Shown: positions 1 to 10,311 of the stretch, in pieces
How positions within the stretch are numbered: position 1 is the first letter of the stretch
Layout: each line of letters opens with the position of its first letter
Assembly (NCBI GenBank): GCA_015680685.1
Contig: MNCI01018059.1
Location: 1,318,984-1,382,983, forward strand
DNA: 64,000 nt
Direction of reading: 5' to 3'
Source: Gnetum montanum
Lineage: Eukaryota; Streptophyta; Gnetopsida; Gnetales; Gnetaceae
The notes under the pieces: model-generated
Seen by the model: only the letters and a program-made list of their open reading frames with translations
What the model was told of the DNA's origin: nothing
Databases searched by the model: none
Position numbers and translations under genes: made by a program

Positions 1-339
1 GCAAGAAACTCTTTTGTGATTTAAACAGAGATAATTTTGTAACATTATTATATATATATATGATAATGCTAAAATATTTTATAATACACATGAGACTCAA
101 TACTTAATGTTTCATTGCAATCTTTTATGCAATTTTTAAGCATTAACAATATTTTGAATTTACATTGTACTTGTTCTCTTTTCTACAACGTTTTTTATAA
201 AATATATGAGATTTAATTTTTAGAAAAAACCCATATATTTAAATTTTCTCGAACCCGTCCCCACTTTTTTTTGAGGCACACGTACCCAACACGTTCAGAA
301 TCACGAATCCTCGATTCCTCGCTTCCACAAATCGAATTC
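1..339. other. AT-rich sequence, no gene seen
   Basis: AT-rich DNA with a short TA microsatellite near position 50. I see no coding similarity, repeat end or RNA gene here. It may be host sequence just upstream of the COG7-like fragment, such as a former intron, but nothing in it shows that. Confidence 0.4.
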
Positions 340-530
340 TTTTGATGCATAGACTGCATTGTACATTGAACAGTTACGCCGATAGCTGATCGTGGAGCTT
401 TGCAGTTGTCAGCTGACATTGATTACTTTTGCAATGTGCTTGCTGCTCTTAGGATACTAACTCCTCTTGCGTTAACAACGTTCCAGACTCTCAGGAAGAC
501 AGCGGAAGAAAAAAAAAAGGACAAATTTGA
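340..530 (+). pseudogene. COG7-like C-terminal fragment (conserved oligomeric Golgi complex subunit 7)
   Basis: The translation resembles the C-terminal part of plant COG7, a subunit of the conserved oligomeric Golgi tether that guides retrograde vesicles inside the Golgi. TALYIEQLR is read at about 352-378. A one- or two-base slip follows, then IADRGALQLSADIDYF and NVLAAL with a proline-poor ALTTFQTL stretch to about 500. After that the reading drifts into a lysine-rich run and loses the family. A TAG lies just before TALYIEQ. The usual conserved end after the LATP-like turn is missing. The frameshift, stop and lack of the rest of a roughly 800-residue gene point to a decayed gene fragment rather than a working exon. 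I recognise this from memory of plant COG7 only. An ATG at 400 opens a 96-codon frame but is internal to the homology, so it is not a real start. Confidence 0.55.
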
Positions 531-849
531 AAACTCCTCAAATCTGATACTGGAGCTGAACTTGACTTACCAAGAATCCGTAGACTACGATACGAGAAAC
601 AATGTTGGCTCAAATCCGATGCAGGAGGGGAACATGACAAATTATCTGCCTCGGGTAATTGGAAAATTTTGCAAAAGACATGCTTGCTAATGTTTTATTA
701 CCATGTGCCATTTTGCTGGACATTTTTCCAAAAATACCTTTGGGCCTTGATAAGGGAATTTGATACCATTTCCAAATTTAAATTTTACTGTTCGAGTTGC
801 TAATGGCGTAAGGCTTCAGAAACATATCCCAAGATAGCAAGAAATTATC

Positions 850-1015
850 ATCGTAATGTGATGTGGTAAGACTTTTGATCGGGAAATTTCAAGATATGAG
901 TTCAATTCTTGTAGGCAATGCAAAGTTATAAAGCTCCAAGCTCCAATTTGATTCTTGTAGGCATTGAGGAGTTTATAAAGTTCTAATTTGACTATATATC
1001 TTTGGGTGTACTAGT
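850..1015 (+). repeat. tRNA-derived SINE-like copy 1
   Basis: The head reads like a decayed Pol III promoter: A-box-like GTGATGTGGTAAGA at about 857-870 and B-box-like GAGTTCAATTCT at about 898-909. The tail contains a partial internal duplication (TTGATTCTTGTAGGCA at about 948-963) and ends near TTTGGGTGTACTAG. The same layout and spacing occur on the minus strand at 50183-50252, so these two look like one family. The ends and target duplications are not clear. Confidence 0.5.
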
Positions 1016-2471
1016 GATAAAAAACTCAACATCATCATATAAATATGCATGATAAACATTATCAAATATAAAACCTAAACAACCTATTAACAAAAAGCAT
1101 AATCAATATATAAAATCACAAACTATATTAGTATAGGTGTAAATACTACTAAAGTTTTGTATTCAAATGCTTCTTGAATTGTTTTTTCAATATTCACTTT
1201 AATAGCTGCAAATGCTTTAGTATTTTACCCTATTTATAAATATTCATTCATGATTATTAAAGGCTTCTTTTCTAAAGTTAAATTGAAAGATATATCAGCT
1301 CCTTTTCGCCATGTCACTTACATCTTTATTAGGAATGTCATCATCTCTCATGGTAAGAGTCATTATCTAATATTATTTTTTTAACCAACATCTAATATTT
1401 TGGGTCCCTCAATATTTAATATTTTTTAACCAATGTGTAATTGTGTTCAAAGATTAGTTTATACCTATGGAACTATGTATTAACTTTGTATGATTTATAC
1501 CTATTATACTATGTTGAGTTCTTGCAATCAATGTTGTTTTGGATGCTTTTCAAAATTGTGGGATGTACTCATAAACAATGTTTTCCATCGATAGAAAGTT
1601 GCTCAAACCCTAGGAGGCAAGAAGTAACACAATTTCACTCTAGTTTGCCATAAGAGCATACAAACTTCCTTGGTACACTTTTAACGCAATTGTTGATGCA
1701 CAACATGTAAGCATTATACATTATAGTAAAGGAAAAGTATTTTACATTCTTACCAATTTTAATGAGTGCTAACAATGATTTAATTCATGCATTACTATAG
1801 ACAAAACTATTACCTCAAAAAGATCCTTATCTTCCCTATGTCGTCAATGAAGTGGCCAAACTAAGAAGTTGAAGACCACAAAATTATAAAAAAATAATAG
1901 GTTGTGGAAAAAAATAAAATTTATTTATAAAAACTTTTTCTTAGAATAGAAAAATTTCTTATATTGAATTCTTTGGTTGATTTTATTTTAATATGCATAC
2001 ATTGGAAATTGTGCAAGACTTTCTAAGAGGTTGATCAGAGTGGATTAATATAACATTAAATACCATATAGATGTTTCGTGGCTACTTATTCTCTATTCTA
2101 TTTGGAAGCTTTGATGTGTAGTTAGTGGCAAGAACATAATTGTGACCTTTGTTCAAGAGTTGAATATGATATTCTTAAAGATGATGCTTTTTAAGTACAT
2201 CTTTAAGAAAAAAAGCTTCCAATGAAAGCTGAAAATTAATTTAGAAAGAAAATTTTCCTTCTTTTTATAAGAAACCTTTTAGTAAGAAGTGAAAACTTGG
2301 GAGAGCACTTCTAAGAACACTTCCAAATGTGGGTGACGTCTCATCTTTTTCTTACCTTAGAGGGGAGGTTTTTAAGATTGGTTGTAAGAATGAAAACCTA
2401 AAAATGACATCCTAAAACTATTGGGCATTTTCTTAAGACTCTTTCTTTGTTGATCTTTTGTTGATTTAACT
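1016..2471. other. AT-rich intergenic stretch, nothing recognised
   Basis: About 1.45 kb of AT-rich sequence with only short chance frames; the longest is about 70 codons at 1441-1653, with no family likeness. No LTR end, tandem repeat or RNA gene was seen. Confidence 0.45.
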
Positions 2472-2590
2472 AGTGATAGTTAGCTTAAGTAGTGTCTTGT
2501 TATGTAAGGGGTTACTAATTCAAGTCATACTTAAAAACATCATTATATTATGTGTAGGATGTACTTATAATCTTCGGGTGTACCATAATT
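2472..2590 (+). repeat. tRNA-derived SINE-like copy 2
   Basis: GTTAGCTTAAGTAG, TGTCTTGTTATGTAAGGGG and an ATTCAAGTCATAC B-box-like block are followed by a tail ending in TCTTCGGGTGTACC. The same order of blocks is found at 50476-50622 (CTTAAGTGGTTAG, GTCTTGTTAGGCAAGGGG, GTTTGAGTCACAC, CTTGGGGTGCAC). The two copies are therefore one SINE-like family. This copy lacks about nine bases between the A box and the TGTCTTG block. Confidence 0.5.
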
Positions 2591-3764
2591 ACCATCTCCG
2601 TTTCCAGTGAAAGATACAGCCATTACTTAATTCTGATGGCCGTGCAAAAAAGTACTATGACTTAATCATTGTTTAAATTTTGGAGAAACTGCATAAATAA
2701 AAGTAGGTGGAATATGGTAAGGGCCAAAAGGAAGCTTTCACTTTATTCGTACTTCTTCTTTTACTCCGGTGAACAAAACGCTGTGAACGAATAAGTATGT
2801 TTAGGTTTAAAGACATTCATCTCCAATTTGACAAAAATAAAAATCGAGATGCTCCAATTTTGATGTTTTACCGTAAAAGTGGCTTGCGTTGCGGTGAAAA
2901 AAGTGACGATGATATGGAATGGTATGTATCGATGCACGGATCATGATGGACATGATGATTGAATTCCAAATGGGCAACGTGGATGCCACATGTAAAAAGG
3001 TTAAGGCGCCCAGGGATCCACTCCGTGGCGATAATATGGTACTTAAAATCAATGATTAAAAAATCATAAAAAAGCTCTCCTCTGCAGGATAACGAATCGT
3101 AAAAACTGGCAACCCGGATAACTCGGTCGAAAAACTGTGTACATGTTAAACCACTTAACGTACTGATCATGATTGTTAAATTTCTTTAATCATCATTTTG
3201 TTGGAAGGTTTTTAAGAGGCTGCCAGCTAAGTTTTAACCTTAATGCAACGGCTGGTATAGAACTTCAAAATAAAGGACGGAAAAGAGAATTTAAAAAATT
3301 ATTGATAATTTAAAATTGGTTTTTACAAACCGCCTAAAAGCACACCATAGGATTTTCTGCTTGTTAGCACGGCTTCCACTTATTAACAAGTAGATTTGGT
3401 TGCTTGTCCCTCCCATTTATGTTTTTTTAATAAGATGATCACGCGCCGAGTCCACGAATCAACTCGGTTAGGAAGAAAAGATGAAGCCGCGGTCGATCGC
3501 CTCCTAGTTATGAATCATTGCTTAAAGCACTTGAAATTGAGGATTTGACATTTTACCTGGACTCTTTAACAACTCTGACGTTACCTCTCTTCATGAAGTA
3601 TGCTATGTATTACCACAAAATGGATAGTGACTGTCTTTGCAACTGGGCTCGACTTCCTACATTACTGCAGTTAGTTGTGGATTGTAGTTGCATGATGGCA
3701 CTAGTTTCGAAGAGTAAACGTTTTCAAAAATACAGCTTCGAAATTCCCGTCATAGAGTCAAAGC
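2591..3764. other. Unassigned DNA with an 83-codon frame of unknown meaning
   Basis: The part from about 2800 to 3500 is less AT-rich than the surroundings, with several CpGs around 3440-3500. An ATG-opened 83-codon frame runs 3518-3769 on +, with no recognisable family or motif. Opposite-strand frames at 2807-3170 also match nothing. It could be a host promoter or a decayed gene; I cannot say which. Confidence 0.3.
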
Positions 3765-3919
3765 ATTGACTGCATTAAAAAATGTGCAGACACCAAAAAA
3801 ACTTGTAACTGCTGCAGCTCAGTTTGAACTATGGCTTGACTATTGACTGCATTTAAAAATGTGCAGATACCACAATAACTGGTAACCGCTGCAACTCACC
3901 TTGAACCTTGGCTTGACCG
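3765..3919. repeat. Two-copy tandem repeat, 77-bp unit
   Basis: ATTGACTGCATT..AAAATGTGCAGA..CC begins at 3765 and again at 3842. Each copy continues through GTAAC(T/C)GCTGCA and ends at TGGCTTGAC. The copies differ at about a fifth of sites by eye. No coding meaning is apparent. Confidence 0.75.
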
Positions 3920-4691
3920 TGCTCTTTATTCGAGGTCAATCACAGCTCTCCGTTGGAGCTCAATTTTTCCATCATATGATTGGGGCATGAGAAGACAGGT
4001 CAAGTAATTGAGCTCATTAACCCACAACCTGAGCACATTCAAATGAAATGATATTTTAATGAGAAATAGGCCTGCCTGTAACCGTTTGGTAAATCACTTT
4101 TCATAATACACAGCCACTGAAAATTCAAAGGGAGTTCTTCCAACCTCTAAGCCAAGCTTAAACAGACCTCCTTGACAAGATTGAGAGTGTTGGAATGGAA
4201 ACAACCCCGTTAAACTTCAACACCACTGGCCACAGAGCGAAAAGGATGTAAGCAGCGTAAGAAGATGATGCAAAACATAAAAAATTAAAAATTGACGCCT
4301 GTATTTCTATGTTTTGGAATTTTTTGTCACAAAATGTATTCAAAATATTTAAATATTTGTATCCATTCTTTTTCAAGTTACTTGGGATTTAGTACGTGTA
4401 AATAAGGTTGTTTGGAATTGATTTTAGAGTAGTGGCATTCGTTACACCTTTTTTCCTTAATTCAGTTCATGTTTACACCTTTGATTTTAAACAACCAAAG
4501 AAATTTTTCGGATCTTATTTAATTTATCGGCTACACGTTGATGCAGGTTGTAGTCATAAGGCCAAATACAAAATTTCCTTTGATAATTATCACCATGACC
4601 AAAATAGCAACAACGCCAACACAAAGGCAATAGCATGGGAATTTGATTTATTATTATTATGATTTATTTCAGAAAACACAGACAAAGGATA
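3920..4691. other. Unassigned AT-rich DNA
   Basis: No family likeness in any frame. The sequence is AT-rich up to the abrupt rise in GC at about 4700 where the kinase fragment begins. If the kinase fragment is a true first exon, this would be the start of its intron on the minus strand, but no second exon was found to the left edge. Confidence 0.35.
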
Positions 4692-5108
4692 CTACGATGC
4701 AAACCTGGCGGATCTCAGGCTGAAGTGCCGGCCTGGCTGGCCGGAGCGGAGCGAATGAAGGTCACCGCCGGGGCAGTAATCCGTCACGGTGTAGGAGTAA
4801 TGGTGGACGTCGAACTGGGCATACAGAGTGGGCAAAAACGGGTGATCCAGCAAACCCAGAATCTCAGGCTCAAGGTGGAGCTTGTTCTGACGCCGGAGCG
4901 CGTCCTTGTTCACGACCTTCATGCTGTAGTAATGGCCGCCGAAGCCACGCAGTTGGCACAGAAAAACCTTGCCTATGTGGCTGCTGCCGAGTTTGCAGAG
5001 AATGCGAAAGTCCCGCAGGCCGAGCTGGCCTTGAGCTCGGCTTCTGGCTGTTCTCATGGCCGCCCAGGCCTCATCATGGGCCTTGTAAGGCTTAGTTTTT
5101 TTTTGCCG
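4692..5108 (-). pseudogene. N-terminal fragment of an AGC-family (AGCVIII, WAG/PINOID-like) protein kinase
   Basis: Read on the minus strand, this gives the first subdomains of a plant AGCVIII serine/threonine kinase, the class that includes regulators of auxin transport. KPYKAHDEAWAAM precedes the domain, and upstream in frame a TGA lies at 5118-5120. The glycine loop reads LGSSHIGKVFL, so the second loop glycine is a serine. The catalytic lysine is in YSMKVV, the helix-C glutamate in EPEIL, then HPFLPTLYA and the hinge DYCPGGDLH. The frame ends at RFAS then TAG, just where the family continues into FYAAEV, so HRD, DFG and the rest are absent. CAG|GTTTGC overlaps the end and could be a splice donor, so this may be exon 1 of a gene with a far exon 2. 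GC content is much higher than the neighbours, as expected for an exon. The ATG at 5057 is in frame, but homology starts upstream of it. Confidence 0.7.
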
Positions 5109-5717
5109 TTGCTGGGTTCACTATGTCAATGTCTGCACCGCACAGAAAACCCACCATTGCTAAGGCTCTGCAAAATAAGCTAAGGTCGGCTTGTTAGCAC
5201 TCTCACAGCCTTGCCTGCTGATGCTCAAGGCAGGAAGGAGTTCTAGGGCTGTGGTTTGAAACTCTAGCCTCTGCCGTGCTTTTATGGGCACGAAAAACGT
5301 GTCAAGATAGGTCAAAATAAGCACAGACGTTACCAAAATTTTCGCAAGTCATGGTGAAAGTGGTACTAAAGGCTATGGTAGAAATAGGATGGTAGCATTA
5401 AGTTTGTGGTCGTGGACGGCGTAGAGCGTCGGTAAAAAACATATGTGCATGTAACTATGTTTCCGAAGAGACTACGAACTTCTTAATCGGAAGTCAACGC
5501 ATCAAATTTACCGGGGGTTTATTTTTCCGTTACCAACATTTAACGTTTTCATGTATCATGCCATGGCATACTTATCCTGGCAATCGGCATCATGTACTAA
5601 GGTTAAACAACTAGGAAACAGTTCCATTGGAATCCATACCGCAGCTAAAGAAAATCCTAAATGGACAGAAGCCCTTAAATAAAAAATTTCGAGCTTCCAA
5701 AGTTTTTAGTGTATGCA
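5109..5717. other. Flank between kinase fragment and element C
   Basis: No gene recognised. On the minus strand this would be the 5' flank of the kinase fragment. It ends at the left LTR of element C. Confidence 0.35.
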
Positions 5718-6197
5718 TGTCGAAAAAAATTGTAAAAAATTGTGAAAAAAATTGTAAAAAATTGTGCAAAAAACATTGGCTAGACAAAACAATAACCCAA
5801 TTGCACATGGATTCAAAAAATGCAGAAATAAATTGAAATTAACCTCTAATCATTAATGCCTTTGTGTAAACTTGTTGCGGTGAGTGTTTTGATTTTTCTA
5901 TCACATTGATACTCAACAACAATAGTGTATGCAGACATTGAGCGTTTGTGATAGGGATCAAAATAGTAACACTGCCATGATTTCTTATCAAGAACATTTT
6001 ATAGGCTAGAAAAATGTTAGTTACCAAACTATCAATTTAAATGGCAAATATGAGATCACTTGTGTGGCAACCATTACAAACCGTTGATTTTCCTGTGACA
6101 ATCATTTTTTTCAAATTGTTACAAACCTTTGGTTTTCCTGTAACAATCACATTTATGAAACTGTTACAAATCGTTGGTTTTCTTGTAAACGGTTGCA
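5718..6197 (-). repeat. Element C left (3') LTR
   Basis: It begins TGTCGAAAAAAATTG and matches 36946-37412 throughout. The AAAAAATTGTG unit is expanded here in tandem at 5721-5767 compared with the right copy. Inside is a three-copy repeat of about 45-50 bp, each copy with TTACAAA..GTTGATTTTCCTGT (about 6069-6190), also present in the right LTR at about 37285-37400. On the element's own strand these repeats lie at the start of U3, where enhancers usually sit. Confidence 0.8.
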
Positions 6198-6210
6198 TTT
6201 TCCCACTTGG
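6198..6210 (-). promoter_or_regulatory. Element C polypurine tract
   Basis: On the minus strand CCAAGTGGGAAAA lies directly before the LTR start TGCAACCG. It closely matches the usual plant copia form CAAGTGGGAGAA|TG, the primer for plus-strand DNA synthesis. This fixes the inner edge of the left LTR at 6197. Confidence 0.7.
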
Positions 6211-6219
6211 TTTCTATAT

Positions 6220-6995
6220 TGATGAGTCGTGATATCGCGTACGCAATATCGTGGCCTGCCTCGTTGCCTATAAATAAGAGGCGAGCACACTTAGTTTGCA
6301 TAGTTAGCCTTAGTCCCTTACCCAAACTCTTGCCTTTTCTCCCACTCAGAGTTAGAATTATTTCTGTGTGCCCACAATAAGAGTCATAAAGTGAACGGAT
6401 CTTTATTTGAGCATTGTGTACCTGAGCACACCTTGTGTGCAACAATAAAGACGAACTTTGTGATAAACCTTGTAGCATTCAGAATAGATTAATTAATGTT
6501 AATTACTGTTACTTAATGCTTTCCTTAGTTAATTAATGATTCTCTCTCACCCTACAACGCTCCTAAGAAAGCACACATAGTACGATCACTTCGAGCATGC
6601 ATGTAACACTTGGTAACCCAGTAATGATTAGTGTTTGGTAATCCCAGTAGTGTTGCACTGGTTCAGGATGTGTACGACAAGTGAGAACGGATATTGGTGT
6701 TAGGATTAGTTAAAGCCTAGTTAATAAGTAGTCAAATTAAATTAGTTACTTAGTTATCTTTCTCCTCCCTTATTAGTAGTAGGATATAAAAACATAAAAA
6801 GTATAAAAATCATATGCCTCAAGTTTACTTAACCATACAATCATGACATACAAGTAAGCTTGGGAAGACAATGATTGATAAACCCATTCTTGTTCCATAA
6901 AGGCGCATAAGCACTTAGTCCTTGGAATTCAACCGGATCGTGCGTGGACACTTGTATTTGTATGGTTGAGCGTAGGGATACCTCACCGCTCATCA
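6220..6995 (+). repeat. Element A 5' LTR
   Basis: The promoter layout is visible. A near-palindrome centred at 6240/6241 (GATATCGCGT|ACGCAATATC) is followed 16 bp on by the TATA box TATAAATA at 6269-6276. AATAAA lies at 6444-6449, marking the end of R, beside a small hairpin GCACACCTTGTGTGC. The outer heptamers TGATGAG and CTCATCA are inverted repeats. Confidence 0.92.
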
Positions 6996-6996
6996 T

Positions 6997-7014
6997 TGGC
7001 GCCATTGTCAGGGA
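6997..7014 (+). promoter_or_regulatory. Element A primer binding site (tRNA-Asp type)
   Basis: TGGCGCCATTGTCAGGGA begins one base after the LTR. It matches the complement of the plant tRNA-Asp 3' end, TGGCGCCGTTGCCGGGGA, with three differences. This primer type is typical of the Athila/Tat branch of Ty3/gypsy. Confidence 0.75.
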
Positions 7015-7134
7015 TTTTGTTATTTGTGTGCTAACTAGAACATAGGAAATCTTTCACATTGTTGGAACGAACCCTTGGGGTTGGTTGAAGAAAAATAATA
7101 AATAATAATACATTGCACACTGAATAGACAATCA

Positions 7135-9450
7135 TGTCTCCTTCTTCGTATGAAAGTGTTTCACCGCCTAGGTCTAATACAGGGAATAATCGGAGGCGTA
7201 GTACACATAATAATCTGCTAGTCCCTCAACAATTTCATGTGGTATATGTTCATCCCATGAATATGTACTAAACTTTACCTTTATCCTCCACCAGGATGAA
7301 CAACTGTTTTGGTGAGTTTTTGAAGGTAACATAGTGTTACCTCTTGATCGCTCTCTCCTGGGCATGCTTCCTTGTGATCTCACATGAATTGGTATGCAGC
7401 ACTTACAAGTAGAGTACGTTGTGCATGATCATGACTCGAGAGAGTATCAACCCATAGAGGCACAACATCAAAGGGATTTACAATAGGAGAGATGCCATGA
7501 ATCCATGAAGGGAAAGTTATTGCATAATGTCCCACATGTCCTAAGAGAAAATGAGGGTGGTGAACCTGCCACAGGCAATCGCCCATACAATGATGTTCCT
7601 CCCATTAACTTCAGTCCAGGGGTTGTGTATCAGAATCTTTACTAAACTATCCATAACCTAGATTCTGGTACCGATAGATATAAAGGGTCAGAAAAAGGAA
7701 CATGAACACATGACAAAGATGGACATTCTGATAGTACCCACGATCGAGGCCGTGACCACCGAAGAGAAGGAAGCAGGCACCAACATGGTGATGGTCCTCC
7801 TTCTTCTTCACCTTCATCATCTCCTTCACCCTCTCCTTCAGGATTTGGACGCAGTCACAAAGAAAAAGACCATGAGGATAAGGGTAAGAAAAACAGAAGT
7901 CATATATAAAATAGTCAAGAAAGGAGACGAGGGCACTCTAGAGAAACACACCGTGAAAGAAGGGAGAGTAGGGAACAACATAAGCATCATAGATGCCACA
8001 GACAGGACAATCACGATGAACCCCTACTCGCTACTCGAAGTATGCTAGACATAATTGAGGCTATCAAAATCCCAACAAGGCACTAAAAAGATAGTAGGAT
8101 CAAGAGATTAGACATGAACAACATCCCATGATTTGAAGGGGGGTACAATGCTGATCCTCAAAATCATCTACAAGCATTTTATGATGCATGTGCCTTACAA
8201 AACATAGAAAGCGAATGGCAAAAACTTAAGTTGTTTCCACAGACACTAGTCAAAGAAGTAGAGAGTTGGTACGAGTCCTTAGAACCAGAATCCATTCGTA
8301 GGTGGAGTACCATGTTAGAATTGTTCAATGATAAGTACCAAACGTACTCCCGAGTGTCCAACCTGCGAAAGCAAATCCAAGGCTAGAAACAAGGAGGACA
8401 TGAACCCTTGGATGCTTCCATTGGCCGATATTATGCACTGTTACATCATTGTCCTAGCCATGGTTATTCGCAGAGGGATCAACTATGCCATCTCATAGAT
8501 CAGCTTAGGCATGAAACACGAAGAACCCTTAGGACGTATGCCTAAGGGAGGCTATTTGAGCTTAGGACCCATCATGTTCAAAGATTATTGGAGCAAGTTG
8601 CTAAAGAAGAAGGTGAGCTAAGGAAAAGAGAGAGTGCAGAGGAATATAACAGAGATTCTTCCCTCTAAAAGAGGGAAGTAAGATTCTGTGAGGATGAAGA
8701 AGAGTCACCACTCGAAGAGATGGTGAATAGAAAAACTTTGCCTATCCAAAAATTAGCATCGGAAGTATCGGCAACGGTAGACCAAATGTGGAACTCCCTA
8801 GATGAAAGATTTCAAATTGTTCTTAAAATAGTAGAGGAGTCTAGAGAGCAAGGTAGTGATCACGAAAAAAGAAAAAAGAGAGAAACTCAACATGCACGTA
8901 ACAAGGGTAAGGGCAAAGTTGCCATCATTGAAGAGGTTGTGGATTTGGATACAGACAATGATAGTGGATGCGATATATGCCAATATGACCAACCTAAGGG
9001 ATGTTGCCCTATAATCTCACATCTGCAGGAGTCTGGGGTGTATGCACTCAACCAACGATTAAACAAAAGGAAAACACCTCAAAGGTTACCTTTCCTCAAG
9101 GTAACCCAAGGCAGTTCCACCAACCCTTAACATATTATCCAAGTGGAACTCCACCACAACCAATCAAGTAGTATCAACAATGGAAATACCCACAATCATG
9201 GGAAATTCCACCACCACGGTAATAGTATCCTTACCGACAACCTGACCCATATGGATATTACATGCAGCAGCCAGTCTCTCCATGTGACTCTACTGGTCAC
9301 ATTACTCCTCAACCTGACTACCAAGCTCATGAGTATTATAGGACTCCTTCTCCTAGGGGCAATGTTCCACAAACATACCATCCTTCTCATCTGGTTGCAC
9401 CTCTTCCACCCTTAATGCCATTACCACTTACTCCAACTATGTAGGGTGAA
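7135..9450 (+). pseudogene. Element A gag (broken)
   Basis: This is the structural polyprotein that forms the particle in the cytoplasm. The ATG at 7135 (MSPSSYESV) is the likely start and is matched by the start in element H. At about 7735-8030 one frame is rich in Arg, Ser and His (RRRGHSREKHRERRESRE), like an RS domain. The capsid region runs about 8085-8670, with FEGGYNADPQNHLQAF, DACALQNIE, SWYESL, RRWSTMLELFNDKYQTY and a KEEGELRKRES end. A zinc-knuckle-like CDICQYDQPKGCCP lies at about 8968-9010, with the usual His replaced by Gln. A Pro/Tyr/Gln-rich stretch follows. Frameshifts and stops (at 7270, in RFEGG at about 8130, at 8385, at 8544) break it. It is better read against the intact capsid frame of element B. 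Confidence 0.85.
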
Positions 9451-9525
9451 ATCCCTACCTAGCTACAGCAACGTAATGCCACAAGGGCTGTTAATCCTCA
9501 ACCTACTATTGGTTCTGACAACCAT

Positions 9526-10206
9526 ATGAAGAAAAGACCTTTCTTTAGAACCAACAGTCCAACTATGCCCTTGCAACCACAAGTGGCTGATTCTTCAACT
9601 GCCTCACTATCACTTAAAGCTTTGAAGCTCCTTTCAACCCAAAAACCACGCTCAATGCATATGGTCATGTTAACTCATGCTGTCATCGATTGGATAAAAG
9701 TTGGCCATCTTTCTAAGAAATTCTCTAATCCTAGGAGTCCTCTAATATATCTACAGATCATTGGAAATGAGCCATGCAAAGCTCTTTTGGATTCAGGTTC
9801 TGGTGTCAACTTGATTTCTCAAGAAATGTACAAGGCCTGGAACTTGCCTCCGCTAAAAAAGAGTAACATTCATTTAGAGTTAGCTGACCAGTCCATCACT
9901 GTTCCATTGGGACTAGTGGAGGACATTGTCACCACTATTTGTGGGTGGTCGTATCTAGCCAACTTCCTAGTGATTCAAGTGGACAACGATAAGGGGGACT
10001 TCCCAATCATAATGGGAAAAGCATGGCTAAGCATAATTAACGCGTGCCTAGGAATCCGCGATCTTTCCATGGAAATATCAAAGGAAAATACATTTGGAAA
10101 GATCAAGAAGATGAAAGTTCCATGCATTGCATACAGTGACACAGGGTGTAATTACTTGCAGAAGTCATGGTTTGTACAACGTTTAACATTGCCTACATGC
10201 AACTAG
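9526..10206 (+). pseudogene. Element A gag end and aspartic protease
   Basis: An open frame of 226 codons. KKRPFFRTNSP at its start is the gag-end signature shared with B, E and H. The retropepsin active site is LLDSGSG with the catalytic Asp at residue 89. LELADQS, then PIIMGKAWLS, forms the second half of the fold. The protease cleaves the gag-pol polyprotein in the particle. Athila/Tat proteases often read DLGAS here, so DSGSG is a slight variant. The frame closes just after a CIAYSD segment, and pol continues in other frames, so I call it part of a broken polyprotein although this section is open. The ATG at 9526 is internal, not a real start. Confidence 0.85.
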
Positions 10207-10311
10207 TGTGCACAAGTGATTGATATACAAAGATGTCTGTATGCAGTAGCCATAAGACAAGAAGGCACCTAGTGGCTGATAACTGATCAAGAGAGTAATT
10301 CAACTATATGC

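Noticed and set aside
4659-5183. A 174-codon plus-strand frame over the kinase fragment
   Set aside because: It is the GC-rich shadow of the minus-strand kinase reading, which has clear family motifs; the plus frame has none.
7710-8048. A 112-codon frame in element A as a separate gene
   Set aside because: It is the wrong frame of gag; the neighbouring frame gives the RS-like segment shared with B.
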